From contig MERZ01000237.1 of the NCBI GenBank assembly GCA_001770785.1, positions 1,317 through 8,843 on the forward strand: a stretch of DNA of 7,527 bases. The letters are read 5' to 3'. A model generated the notes under the pieces. It was not told where the DNA came from. It made no database searches and was given only the letters and a program-made list of their open reading frames with translations. Every line of letters starts with the position of its first letter. Position 1 is the first letter of the stretch. The translations under genes and the position numbers were made by a program. This document shows, piece after piece, positions 1 through 5,938 of this stretch. The stretch comes from Burkholderiales bacterium RIFCSPHIGHO2_12_FULL_61_11 (lineage in GTDB: Bacteria; Pseudomonadota; Gammaproteobacteria; Burkholderiales; Burkholderiaceae_C).

Positions 1-905
1 GTATCGGTGGGCATCACGGCATAGCTGGCAGTCAGCAGGGCGGTGCCGGAGTCATCGGTAATCGACGGCTCGGCGTTGATCTGCAGCTTGGGCGCGTTGA
101 ACCTGCAGATGTTGCCGGCCACGGTGCCATGCACCAGCACCAGCGGCATCTCAGAGCCCAGGCGCACCGTCTCGCCCCAGTTCTTGGTAGCCACCGACGT
201 CAGCTCAAACACCGAACTGGCCGTGGGCTTGCGGTCCGGGCTTTGCGCGCCAGAGTCGCCAATCCAGTTCTTCCAGGCCACCTGGTTTGACAAATCCAGG
301 CCAAACGACTTCACCACCAGGGCGATGGCGTCGAGCGTGAACGTGGGCGTGTTGACTTTGCCCACCGTGAGCGGCTTGGTGAAGCCCGTGAATGCAATCC
401 CCGTGGGGAAGGTCACATCCGTCATGGCCTCATAGGCGCCGGTAAAGGTGTATTTCATCACCGGAATCTCTTCCGAGTTGACTGAAAAACTCACCGTGCC
501 CCGCGCATCCGTCACCTTGAACAGCAGGCCGTCCAGGTAGGCGTACAGGGTCAAATACACCGCCTCACCATCAATCGGCTGGTAGACCGCGCTCACGCTC
601 ACCGTGAGCGTCTCCGACATATTGCAGCCCAGCAGCAAGGGGGCAAACTTGGGCGCCGTGCCCGCCGCGCCAGAGCCGGCCAGCTCCACCTCGAACTCAA
701 ACACCCGGTGCTCACCGGCAAAAATTCCGCCGTAGTTACCCTTGGCCCCCTTGATCAGGTTGCGGTCAATAAACTTGCCCTTGATCGGCGCAGGCACCAG
801 GCCCCGGCACAAAATGGCGTTGGTGCCCGGTACCGGCGTGCCCGGCGTGCCTTTGGCCACCTGGGCTATTGCCAGCAGCACCAGTTTTTTCATCTTGATA
901 GTCAT
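1..905 (-). CDS. Phage tail tube (major tail) protein, 3' end cut by window edge
   Basis: This frame is open from the ATG at 905 to the left edge, about 301 codons with no stop; the C-terminus lies outside the window. The product begins MTIKMKKLVLLAIAQVAKGT and is rich in beta-strand-like stretches with many Gly, Thr and Val. That is the character of tail tube proteins, which stack as hexameric rings to form the tail lumen. The segment near the window edge (PKLQINAEPSITDDSGTALL) also looks typical of this family. A Shine-Dalgarno GAGGAA sits five bases before the ATG. The position just after neck and tail-terminator-like genes, with no sheath gene between, supports a siphovirus tube rather than a contractile tail. 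The N-terminal MKKLVLLAIAQ is hydrophobic, but it is followed by TPGTPVPG and tube-like sequence, so I do not read it as a signal peptide. The family call rests on sequence character and gene order, not on a search. Confidence 0.75.
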   Translation of the reverse strand, partial: MTIKMKKLVLLAIAQVAKGTPGTPVPGTNAILCRGLVPAPIKGKFIDRNLIKGAKGNYGGIFAGEHRVFEFEVELAGSGAAGTAPKFAPLLLGCNMSETLTVSVSAVYQPIDGEAVYLTLYAYLDGLLFKVTDARGTVSFSVNSEEIPVMKYTFTGAYEAMTDVTFPTGIAFTGFTKPLTVGKVNTPTFTLDAIALVVKSFGLDLSNQVAWKNWIGDSGAQSPDRKPTASSVFELTSVATKNWGETVRLGSEMPLVLVHGTVAGNICRFNAPKLQINAEPSITDDSGTALLTASYAVMPTD

Positions 906-962
906 GATCGTTCCTCAGTAAAAAAAAGTTGTTCTACTTTCATGGCGAGCGCCTCTTGCGTC

Positions 963-984
963 ATTGCGAGCGCAGCGCGGCAAT
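963..984. repeat. REP-like palindromic repeat (CATTGCGAGC...GGCAAT type)
   Basis: ATTGC at 963-967 pairs with GCAAT at 980-984. Inside it, GCG/CGC pair around a CAG loop, giving a bulged stem-loop. With its flanks (GTCATTGCGAGCGCAGCG and AATCCATG) it matches a repeat I recognise from intergenic regions of many proteobacterial genomes, where it is often mistranslated as a CERSAAIHA peptide. It lies eight bases beyond the stop of the 68-aa gene and before the tail tube gene, so it interrupts no reading frame. It may affect mRNA stability between the two genes. Confidence 0.6.
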
Positions 985-991
985 CCATGCG

Positions 992-1198
992 CTACTCGCC
1001 GTCTGCCACCGCCCGGCTGCGCACACCGGTAAATGGGTCGCGCACAAAGCTCCCGGCCTGCCCGGTGAACTCATCCGCCGGCCAGCCGCCCTCGGGTATG
1101 GCCATCGGCAAGCGCTCGCCGGGCTCGCCCTCCATCTGCACAACCACACCGGGGATCTCGCTCTCCGGGTCCACTTTCACAGCATCTTTCTTGGCCAT
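992..1198 (-). CDS. Small phage protein of unknown function (68 aa)
   Basis: The gene starts at ATG 1198. An AGGAG Shine-Dalgarno lies in the ten-base gap after the upstream stop, and the gene ends in TAG at 992. The product is acidic, begins MAKKDAVKVDPESEIPGVVV, and ends with an SFVRDPFTGVRSRAVADGE-type tail. I see no membrane segment or enzyme motif. It sits between the tail-terminator-like gene and the tail tube gene. Small acidic proteins are common there in phage operons, but I cannot assign a function. The VRDP-TG motif faintly recalls the short DUF2635 proteins that precede the Mu sheath gene. The rest of the sequence does not follow that pattern, so I leave it unnamed. Confidence 0.75.
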   Translation of the reverse strand: MAKKDAVKVDPESEIPGVVVQMEGEPGERLPMAIPEGGWPADEFTGQAGSFVRDPFTGVRSRAVADGE

Positions 1199-1208
1199 AT
1201 CAACTCCT

Positions 1209-1631
1209 TCAAGTTTTCACAGTCAGCGCCAGCGCCAGCCAGCCATACGGATGCTCCAGCTGCTTGCTCTGCGTCCAGTCGCCGGGGGTCACCACATCCA
1301 GGCCCGGCACCGCCGTGGTGTTCACCCACAGCAGCAAGCTCCCCAGCAAGTCCAGCTCGGCACGCTCCACGTCGGCGGCAACCGTGCCTTCGTCAACCTT
1401 CACAAAGCCCACCAGGCGCACATCCATCTTTCCCAGGTCGCCCTCGCGCCCCCGGTAATTGGCAAAGTCGCCGCCGCCCTCGTTCACCACGCAAACCAGG
1501 CCGGCCAGCAGCTGCGCCGCCAGGGCGTTGGCCGGGTCCACCAGGCTGCGCTGCACAAAGCGGGTAGGCATGGCCGCTGCCAGGCTGGCCACAATCGCAT
1601 CCAGCACCGCGTTATGGTTGTTCACGCTCAT
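1209..1631 (-). CDS. Putative tail terminator protein (140 aa)
   Basis: The product starts MSVNNHNAVLDAIVASLAAA. Its ATG at 1631 overlaps the upstream stop in the ATGA arrangement, so translation is probably coupled. An N-terminal amphipathic helix is followed by alternating hydrophobic stretches (VRLVGFVKV, ALALTVKT). The length is close to that of tail terminator proteins, which cap the tail tube hexamer and join it to the neck. The order of neck gp10-like gene, this gene, then tail tube is the usual place for a terminator. A conserved domain is not obvious by eye, so the assignment leans on size and position. A minor head-tail joining protein is the main alternative. Confidence 0.6.
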   Translation of the reverse strand: MSVNNHNAVLDAIVASLAAAMPTRFVQRSLVDPANALAAQLLAGLVCVVNEGGGDFANYRGREGDLGKMDVRLVGFVKVDEGTVAADVERAELDLLGSLLLWVNTTAVPGLDVVTPGDWTQSKQLEHPYGWLALALTVKT

Positions 1632-2182
1632 GCCACGGCTCCACCGGCATCAGGCCGCAACGCCAGCACCCGGCGCACCGCCAGATTCATGCGGCTCAAA
1701 ACAATCGGCTCCATCTCGCGCGCCGTGGGCTCCACAAACGGCTGCGCCTTCACGCCGAACTTGCGCACATGCAGGGCCAAGCCCTCGTAGCGGTCGCGCA
1801 GCATCAATTCCCGCGCGCTAAACCGCCCCGTGCCCTTGCGCACTCGCGCCTGACCCGCGAACGCCTTGCTCTGCAGCCAGTCCACAATGCCTTTGCTGGC
1901 CGGGTCAAAGAAACGCGGCAGGCCCTTGCCGCCCGGCTTCACGCCCTTCTCCACCGCCTCGGCATAGGCAGCCCCCGGGCGCACCTCGCGCGTCATCGCG
2001 TCCGGCGCGCTCACATGGATTGAATTGGTCAACAGGCTTCGATGCTTGGGCGCCAGCCGGCGCATCGTGCGCGCCGCCATCTGCGCCAGCACATCCAGCT
2101 CATCCTGCACCCCGCGCTCCATGTCCGCCCCATGCTCGCGCAGGGCAAACACCACCTGGTGCACGCCCTCAACGCCGGCCAT
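1628..2182 (-). CDS. HK97 gp10-like neck / tail completion protein (184 aa)
   Basis: The product begins MAGVEGVHQVVFALREHGAD. It has a long N-terminal helix, then APKHRSLLTNSIHVSAPD and PGAAYAEAVEKGVKPGG. The pattern of an 'AP..tG.L..SI' segment, a beta strand and then 'AYA..vE.G' is typical of the HK97 gp10-like family of neck proteins. Near the C-terminus, KFGVKAQPFVEPTAREMEP matches the family's 'A.PFl.PA' motif ahead of a final helix. These proteins sit at the head-tail junction. The start ATG at 2182 overlaps the upstream TAA (TAATG), and the stop overlaps the next ATG. At 184 aa it is somewhat longer than the common 120-150 aa. The extra residues fall between about 70 and 125 and include the basic GQARVRKGTGRFS stretch. 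Confidence 0.75.
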   Translation of the reverse strand: MAGVEGVHQVVFALREHGADMERGVQDELDVLAQMAARTMRRLAPKHRSLLTNSIHVSAPDAMTREVRPGAAYAEAVEKGVKPGGKGLPRFFDPASKGIVDWLQSKAFAGQARVRKGTGRFSARELMLRDRYEGLALHVRKFGVKAQPFVEPTAREMEPIVLSRMNLAVRRVLALRPDAGGAVA

Positions 2183-2811
2183 TACCGCGCCTCCTGAAAC
2201 AGTTGCAGCAGCTGCTGGTACAGCGCCGCCGGCGTGCTGTTGCGCGGCGTGCCGCTCAGGCCGTCACGCAACTGCACCGGCTTGGCCACATTGCGCAGCG
2301 TCAGCTCCAGCATCGCCTCGGCCTGGGCGCGCAGCAGCAGCAGGCCACGGTCCACCGCGTGCACCGTGGTGTCCACTGCCGCCGCACCAATCACATGCTT
2401 GCCAAAGTAATAAAACCGGAACGCACTGCCGCGCTGGGTGATATGGGCTGCGCTCGGGGCCGGCACAAACGCCAGCCAGTCGCCAGCGCCATCCCGGTAG
2501 CCGCTCACCCGTGGCAGGGCACCCGGGTAACCGGGCTCCCAGGCATTGGGGTAGGAAGCGCCCTTGTCCCACAGATGCATTTTGTAGTTGTAGAAGTCAG
2601 GGATCTCCGCCAGGCTGTAATTGGCCTCGCCCGCCACCAGCGTCACCTGCCCCAGCTGGGTACGGGCCCGCTTCCAGCCCATGTCAGGCAGCGCCTGCGT
2701 CAAAAACCGCACAAAGTCAGCATCCAGCGCCGCGTTGAACACCGCCGCGCTGTCATGCAGGCTGCGCTTCAGGTCCGCAACCAGATCCACCAGTGACATC
2801 GTGCCGGCCAT
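2182..2811 (-). CDS. Putative head-tail connector / adaptor protein (209 aa)
   Basis: The chosen start is ATG 2811 (MAGTMSLVDLVADLK), preceded by TAAGG. A second ATG four codons later is also possible. The N-terminal half is helical (residues about 5-45). It is followed by a stretch, GEANYSLAEIPDFYNYK, that resembles the 'l..G...Y.LP.d' pattern of connector or adaptor proteins, which dock under the portal. Residues 145-180 form another likely helix. Its place between the capsid gene and the gp10-like neck gene is where head completion proteins are usually encoded. No enzymatic motif is visible. The exact family is uncertain, and it could be a phage-specific head completion protein. Confidence 0.6.
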   Translation of the reverse strand: MAGTMSLVDLVADLKRSLHDSAAVFNAALDADFVRFLTQALPDMGWKRARTQLGQVTLVAGEANYSLAEIPDFYNYKMHLWDKGASYPNAWEPGYPGALPRVSGYRDGAGDWLAFVPAPSAAHITQRGSAFRFYYFGKHVIGAAAVDTTVHAVDRGLLLLRAQAEAMLELTLRNVAKPVQLRDGLSGTPRNSTPAALYQQLLQLFQEAR

Positions 2812-2821
2812 GGGTCAAGCC

Positions 2822-3163
2822 TTACAGGGGGTCGCTGGTCAAGGCCGCATCCGCACGCTTGATGCGCTCGTCCGCCAGCGCGCTCAGCACGCCCTTGCGT
2901 GGCTTCTCGGCCTCAGCTTCCAGCTCAGCCAGCCGGGCCAAGGTATCAGCGCCAAACTCCGCCAGCGCCGCCGCCACCACCGCCACAGAGCTCTTGAGCA
3001 GCTCGCGCAGCGGGCCATCGGTGTCCGGTGCGGCCTCCTCATCAGGCCGGTCCAGCACGGGCAAAGCCTCGGGCACATCCACCTCGCGCCCCTCGCCCGG
3101 CGCAATGGCGCAGCCGCCTGCATACATCATGTGCGCGGTGTCGTTCTCAACATATTTTTTCAT
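2822..3163 (-). CDS. Unrecognised virion-region protein (113 aa)
   Basis: I place the start at ATG 3163, because GGAG lies six bases before it. A TTG nine codons upstream lacks such a site. The product starts MKKYVENDTAHMMYAGGCAI and continues PGEGREVDVPEALPV. The 'GG..I.PGE.R.VDvPe' pattern recurs in small phage proteins encoded near capsid genes; this is my recollection, not a search result. The second half, residues 55-100, is Ala/Glu/Leu-rich and probably a long amphipathic helix or coiled coil. The gene directly follows the capsid gene across a hairpin-bearing gap. A head accessory or head-tail joining role is possible but unproven. Confidence 0.75.
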   Translation of the reverse strand: MKKYVENDTAHMMYAGGCAIAPGEGREVDVPEALPVLDRPDEEAAPDTDGPLRELLKSSVAVVAAALAEFGADTLARLAELEAEAEKPRKGVLSALADERIKRADAALTSDPL

Positions 3164-3191
3164 TCCAGGCTCCAGTGTTATTAAGCGCAAC

Positions 3192-3215
3192 CCGGCCAGC
3201 CCGAAAGCTGGCCGG
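3192..3215 (-). promoter_or_regulatory. Nine-base-pair hairpin between capsid gene and next gene
   Basis: CCGGCCAGC (3192-3200) and GCTGGCCGG (3207-3215) are perfectly complementary around a six-base loop. The structure lies 52 bases after the capsid stop and about 28 bases before the next ATG. No T-run follows on either strand, so it is not a classical intrinsic terminator. In the transcript it could stabilise the 3' end of the abundant capsid message or partly attenuate read-through. Confidence 0.55.
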
Positions 3216-3244
3216 CGTTACTTGCAGAGCACTGCCATTTCAGT

Positions 3245-3259
3245 GAGGGGCTTCCCCTT
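3245..3259 (-). promoter_or_regulatory. Short hairpin just after the capsid stop
   Basis: AGGGG (3246-3250) pairs with CCCCT (3254-3258) around a three-base loop, with one further G-T wobble pair outside. It begins only eight bases after the TAA of the capsid gene. It is short and has no T-run, so its role is uncertain. Confidence 0.35.
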
Positions 3260-3267
3260 GTCAGCCG

Positions 3268-5277
3268 TTAAGCCACGCGGGCCACACGCCCGGCCGTGCT
3301 GAACAAAATGATCGAGCTGCAAGCGCCCTTGATCTGCGTCGGTGTGTGGCTCACCACAAACTGCGTGCCAAAACTCTCGCGCTGGTCGGTGAACTTGCCG
3401 TTGGCGTCGCGCGCCTGCTCGATCGGGTTCATGGCAAAGGGCTTGACCATGCGAAAGCGCGTGTTGCTCCGCTCACCCACAATGATTCGCGTGTCCGCCA
3501 GCTGCAGGCCCGGCGCCGTGGGGTTGAAAGTGCCCATGCCCTTGGTAATGCCCACGCTGCCATCGGCGTTCAAGCCGGTGCCGGTACGCGCGCCGTTCGC
3601 CGTGAAGCTGGTGGCCTGGCTCAAGGCGTTGTCAATCGCGTTGCTCATCAACACCATGTTCGGGTTGTAGAAGCGGTCGGTCCCCACCACCACCTTGCGG
3701 TTGCCGATCGACACCAGCAGCCGGTCGTAACGGTCGCCAATGCTCTCGCTCGCCACCGCATCGGTGTCGAACATCGAGCGGTTGTTGCTGTAGCTGTAAG
3801 CCACCGTCAGCACCCAGGCCGCAGTGGGCACCACCGCCACACCCGCCTCAGTCACAAAGCGCAGCTCGCCCAGGTTGTAATCCATGATGTAGTAGGTAGC
3901 AGCAGCCAGCGCGCTGCCATCGGCCGGCAGCACGTATTCAGCCCGCGCCACCGCGTTCAGCGTGACCACAATCGCGTTCACGGTAGCGCCCTGCTGCGCA
4001 CCCTTCAGGTCAAACACCTTGCGCGGGCGCACCACCGGAAACTTGGTCGTCACAAACACCGTGTTGGTGCCCTGCACCTGCGCCGTCAGCGTGTCGGTGA
4101 TCGTCGTCACGCTGAACTCATCCGCCGCGTTCACGATCTCGTTCATGTTGATCGCTTCCGTGTCCTCGCCCACGATGCGGATGATGTTGCGGATGTTCTC
4201 GCTGATCGGGTCAAAGTCGATCACGCTCGCGCCCATCAGCAACTGCAATTCAGCGCTGATCAGGAACGCCAGCTTTTGCGGAATCGGGCGCGCCTCTTCC
4301 GTGGTCTGGATCAACCCGGCACGGCGAATCGCTTGCGCCTCATAGCGCCGCAGCGCGCTCGCCCCAGCCGCCGCCGTGTCGCGGTAGCTGTAGGGGATGG
4401 TGATCACGTTGGCAAACGGCGCCGTGCCCACGTTCACAAAGTTCAGGCTGTTCAGGTTGTACAACGCCTCGCGCAGCACCGTGCGTTCCGCAATGGTAGG
4501 CACCGCCACATCGCTGATGCTGCCGGTACCGGCCGCCAGTGCCTTGTGCTCGCGGTCCAACTGGTGGCCATGCTCGGCGTCAAACTGCGCCAGCGCCTTC
4601 TCGGCAAAAGCCTTGTTGGCCGCCAGCAGCGTGCCCCCGGTGCGGTCAAAGCGGCGGGTGTCCGACTCGCTCAGGCCCAGGCGGGTATCAATCGTGGCCT
4701 GCAGGCTCTTGATGCTGTTGGAGCTGTCCACCGTGATGTGCACATGGCCGCTGGCCGGGTTGTAGCCCAGGCCCGCCAGCTTCTTGGCCGCGCCCAGCTC
4801 CTGCGCCTGCTTGATCGCCAGCCCGGCCAGGTGCTTCACCTGCTCGTCCGTGCTGGTGGCGTTCACCATCGGCGCGTAGTCGTCGGCAAACTTCTTCACC
4901 CCTTCAGGCGTGAGCGTCTTGTCGCCCTCGGCAATGGTGTCGGCCAACAGCTTGAGTTTGCCCAGCAGCGTGGCGCGCTCGGTAAATTGCACGGTGTCGC
5001 GGTCCGCCAGGGCCTTGGCCACGGCGCCGGCCACGTCAATGGTCGGCGCAGCCAGTTGAATCGTCACATGCTTGCCGTCGCCGCCAGCGGCCTTGATCTG
5101 CACCATGGCCGCGTCGCCCGAAGCCGCAAACGTCTCCACCACGGCCAGGCACTTGGCCTCGTCGCTGGCGGCCGCTGTGAGCTGCACCGTGGCGGCGTCC
5201 AGCAGGGGTTTGGCAGTGGCCTCGGTGAAGCCCAGGGTGATCAGACGCGCCAGCAGCGCTTGCAAAAATTTGTTCAT
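3268..5277 (-). CDS. Nested in-frame product: scaffold - major capsid protein without protease (669 aa)
   Basis: Codon 196 of the long frame is ATG at 5277. It is preceded by GGAG (5287-5284) with an ideal six-base spacer, in a locally AT-rich stretch containing TTTTAAAAG. The product would begin MNKFLQALLARLITLGF. It would carry only the scaffold and shell regions, and so would be the bulk capsid precursor. Nested in-frame scaffolds are established in Mu (Z within I) and lambda (Nu3 within C). Here the nested product would also carry the shell. The linker just before it (SPSLLKELTEFS) looks like a boundary between domains. The start signal is directly visible, but its use is inferred. Confidence 0.65.
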   Translation of the reverse strand: MNKFLQALLARLITLGFTEATAKPLLDAATVQLTAAASDEAKCLAVVETFAASGDAAMVQIKAAGGDGKHVTIQLAAPTIDVAGAVAKALADRDTVQFTERATLLGKLKLLADTIAEGDKTLTPEGVKKFADDYAPMVNATSTDEQVKHLAGLAIKQAQELGAAKKLAGLGYNPASGHVHITVDSSNSIKSLQATIDTRLGLSESDTRRFDRTGGTLLAANKAFAEKALAQFDAEHGHQLDREHKALAAGTGSISDVAVPTIAERTVLREALYNLNSLNFVNVGTAPFANVITIPYSYRDTAAAGASALRRYEAQAIRRAGLIQTTEEARPIPQKLAFLISAELQLLMGASVIDFDPISENIRNIIRIVGEDTEAINMNEIVNAADEFSVTTITDTLTAQVQGTNTVFVTTKFPVVRPRKVFDLKGAQQGATVNAIVVTLNAVARAEYVLPADGSALAAATYYIMDYNLGELRFVTEAGVAVVPTAAWVLTVAYSYSNNRSMFDTDAVASESIGDRYDRLLVSIGNRKVVVGTDRFYNPNMVLMSNAIDNALSQATSFTANGARTGTGLNADGSVGITKGMGTFNPTAPGLQLADTRIIVGERSNTRFRMVKPFAMNPIEQARDANGKFTDQRESFGTQFVVSHTPTQIKGACSSIILFSTAGRVARVA

Positions 5278-5862
5278 GGAAAACTCCGTGAGTTCTTTTA
5301 AAAGGGATGGGGAAATTGCGGTACGCACAACCCCAGCAGGGTCGTGGTCGTTTGAGAGTTGCACCGGCTCCAGCCGGCTGATCACGGGGCGCACCGTCAA
5401 GCCAGCGCCAAGCAAAACGCAGCCGTGCGGCTGTTGCTTTTCGTTGTCTTTCCAGGCCTCGTGGTATTCGGCGCTCAGGTAGGTAAACCCGCGCTGCTTG
5501 ATGGCGTCCACGCCAAACGGCGTCCACTCCACCAGCGCCCGCAGCCGGCCAGACTCGACCGACAGCTTGAGCACCTTGCCTGCAGCACCGTCGCTGGGCT
5601 TGTGGCTCACATCAATAAACACGTCCTGACCCAGCACGCGGTTATCGAAGTTGCTCACCATCTGGCCCAGCATGTCCAGCGTGATCGCAAAGCTGCCATA
5701 GCGCGGGTCGTTGAAGTTGCCCGTCCGGGTCAACGTCACCCACGTCTGCGTGGCACCAGCGGCCAGCGCAATCGCCTGACCCAGAAAACGCACCCGTCCA
5801 GGTGCGTCCCCCGCTTCAAGCAAGAAATGCCGGGCCGCAATTGCAATGATCGAACGCTTCAC
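3268..5862 (-). CDS. Fused capsid maturation protease - scaffold - major capsid protein (864 aa)
   Basis: One uninterrupted frame appears to carry three capsid-assembly functions. Residues 1-170 resemble the Mu gpI-type prohead protease. Candidate catalytic residues are H87 in FIDVSHKPSDGAAGK and S130 in FTYLSAEYHE, followed by LLGAGLTVRPVI, which fits the family's 'LLGaaLT..P' motif. Residues 196-445 are Ala/Lys/Glu-rich and helical, as expected for a scaffold. Residues 446-864 look like an HK97-fold shell protein, with TVLREALYNLNSLNFVNVGT near the start and GTDRFYNPNMVLMSN later on. A beta-rich stretch at residues 584-695 may be an inserted surface domain. The start is GTG 5862, with GAGAGG five bases upstream. 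An in-frame TGA twelve bases upstream (5874-5872) rules out an earlier start. In Mu the protease/scaffold (I/Z) and shell (T) are separate genes; here they are one. The protease would cut the scaffold away inside the prohead. The domain calls are by eye. Confidence 0.85.
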   Translation of the reverse strand: MKRSIIAIAARHFLLEAGDAPGRVRFLGQAIALAAGATQTWVTLTRTGNFNDPRYGSFAITLDMLGQMVSNFDNRVLGQDVFIDVSHKPSDGAAGKVLKLSVESGRLRALVEWTPFGVDAIKQRGFTYLSAEYHEAWKDNEKQQPHGCVLLGAGLTVRPVISRLEPVQLSNDHDPAGVVRTAISPSLLKELTEFSMNKFLQALLARLITLGFTEATAKPLLDAATVQLTAAASDEAKCLAVVETFAASGDAAMVQIKAAGGDGKHVTIQLAAPTIDVAGAVAKALADRDTVQFTERATLLGKLKLLADTIAEGDKTLTPEGVKKFADDYAPMVNATSTDEQVKHLAGLAIKQAQELGAAKKLAGLGYNPASGHVHITVDSSNSIKSLQATIDTRLGLSESDTRRFDRTGGTLLAANKAFAEKALAQFDAEHGHQLDREHKALAAGTGSISDVAVPTIAERTVLREALYNLNSLNFVNVGTAPFANVITIPYSYRDTAAAGASALRRYEAQAIRRAGLIQTTEEARPIPQKLAFLISAELQLLMGASVIDFDPISENIRNIIRIVGEDTEAINMNEIVNAADEFSVTTITDTLTAQVQGTNTVFVTTKFPVVRPRKVFDLKGAQQGATVNAIVVTLNAVARAEYVLPADGSALAAATYYIMDYNLGELRFVTEAGVAVVPTAAWVLTVAYSYSNNRSMFDTDAVASESIGDRYDRLLVSIGNRKVVVGTDRFYNPNMVLMSNAIDNALSQATSFTANGARTGTGLNADGSVGITKGMGTFNPTAPGLQLADTRIIVGERSNTRFRMVKPFAMNPIEQARDANGKFTDQRESFGTQFVVSHTPTQIKGACSSIILFSTAGRVARVA
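5284..5287 (-). promoter_or_regulatory. Shine-Dalgarno for the internal start at 5277
   Basis: GGAG within ACGGAG lies six bases before the internal ATG. The surrounding bases are unusually AT-rich for this gene, which would leave the site unstructured. This decides the nested start. Confidence 0.65.
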
Positions 5863-5910
5863 AAGTGCCTCTCATCGGACTATCCGATGGGGCACAGTTT
5901 CAAGCGTTCA
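5851..5910 (-). promoter_or_regulatory. Composite stem-loop covering the ribosome site and GTG start of the capsid fusion gene
   Basis: In the transcript three nested pairings line up. GAACGCTT (5909-5902) pairs with AAGCGTTC, codons 2-4 of the gene (5859-5852). GTGCC pairs with GGCAC, which includes the end of the Shine-Dalgarno. CATCGGA pairs with TCCGATG around a TAG loop (5889-5873). The start codon falls in the internal loop between the outer and middle stems, and the GG of GAGAGG is in a stem. Folded this way, initiation at GTG 5862 would be repressed. The dyad could instead be a protein-binding operator. Confidence 0.6.
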
Positions 5911-5914
5911 GGGG

Positions 5915-5938
5915 GACAAAAAAAGGGGGGATTTTGTC
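5915..5938 (-). promoter_or_regulatory. Inverted repeat with C6-T7 run after the 132-aa gene
   Basis: GACAAAA (5915-5921) and TTTTGTC (5932-5938) are complementary around a ten-base loop. The loop holds most of a CCCCCCTTTTTTT run as read in the transcript. The repeat starts inside the stop codon of the 132-aa gene. The stem is A/T-rich and is followed by CCCCC rather than a T-run, so termination would be weak at best. Confidence 0.35.

Noticed and set aside
920..940. T8 run on the minus strand before the tail tube gene, as an intrinsic terminator
   Set aside because: The only stem before it is a five-pair A/T-rich one (AAAGT/ACTTT), too weak. A terminator directly before the Shine-Dalgarno of a major virion gene would also be hard to explain.
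992..1198. DUF2635 (Mu gp38-like) identity for the 68-aa protein
   Set aside because: Only a short VRDP-type motif matches. The order of the remaining residues and the absence of a sheath gene do not fit.
708..2796. Other plus-strand frames (for example 708-1790, 929-1567 and 2020-2796)
   Set aside because: They lie opposite coupled minus-strand genes and have low-complexity Arg/Pro/Ala/Ser composition. The CERSAAIHA peptide at 929-1567 is a known mistranslation of the palindromic repeat.
3346..5301. Plus-strand open frame of 651 codons opposite the capsid gene
   Set aside because: Its translation is rich in His, Arg, Ala, Val and Gly with no recognisable domain. That is the pattern of an antisense shadow of a GC-rich gene. 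The minus strand carries convincing capsid sequence.
5911..5931. Programmed frameshift at the C6-T7 run joining the 132-aa gene to the capsid gene
   Set aside because: The stop of the 132-aa gene comes before the run. The capsid frame also has a TGA just upstream of its GTG, so no shift at the run can join them.
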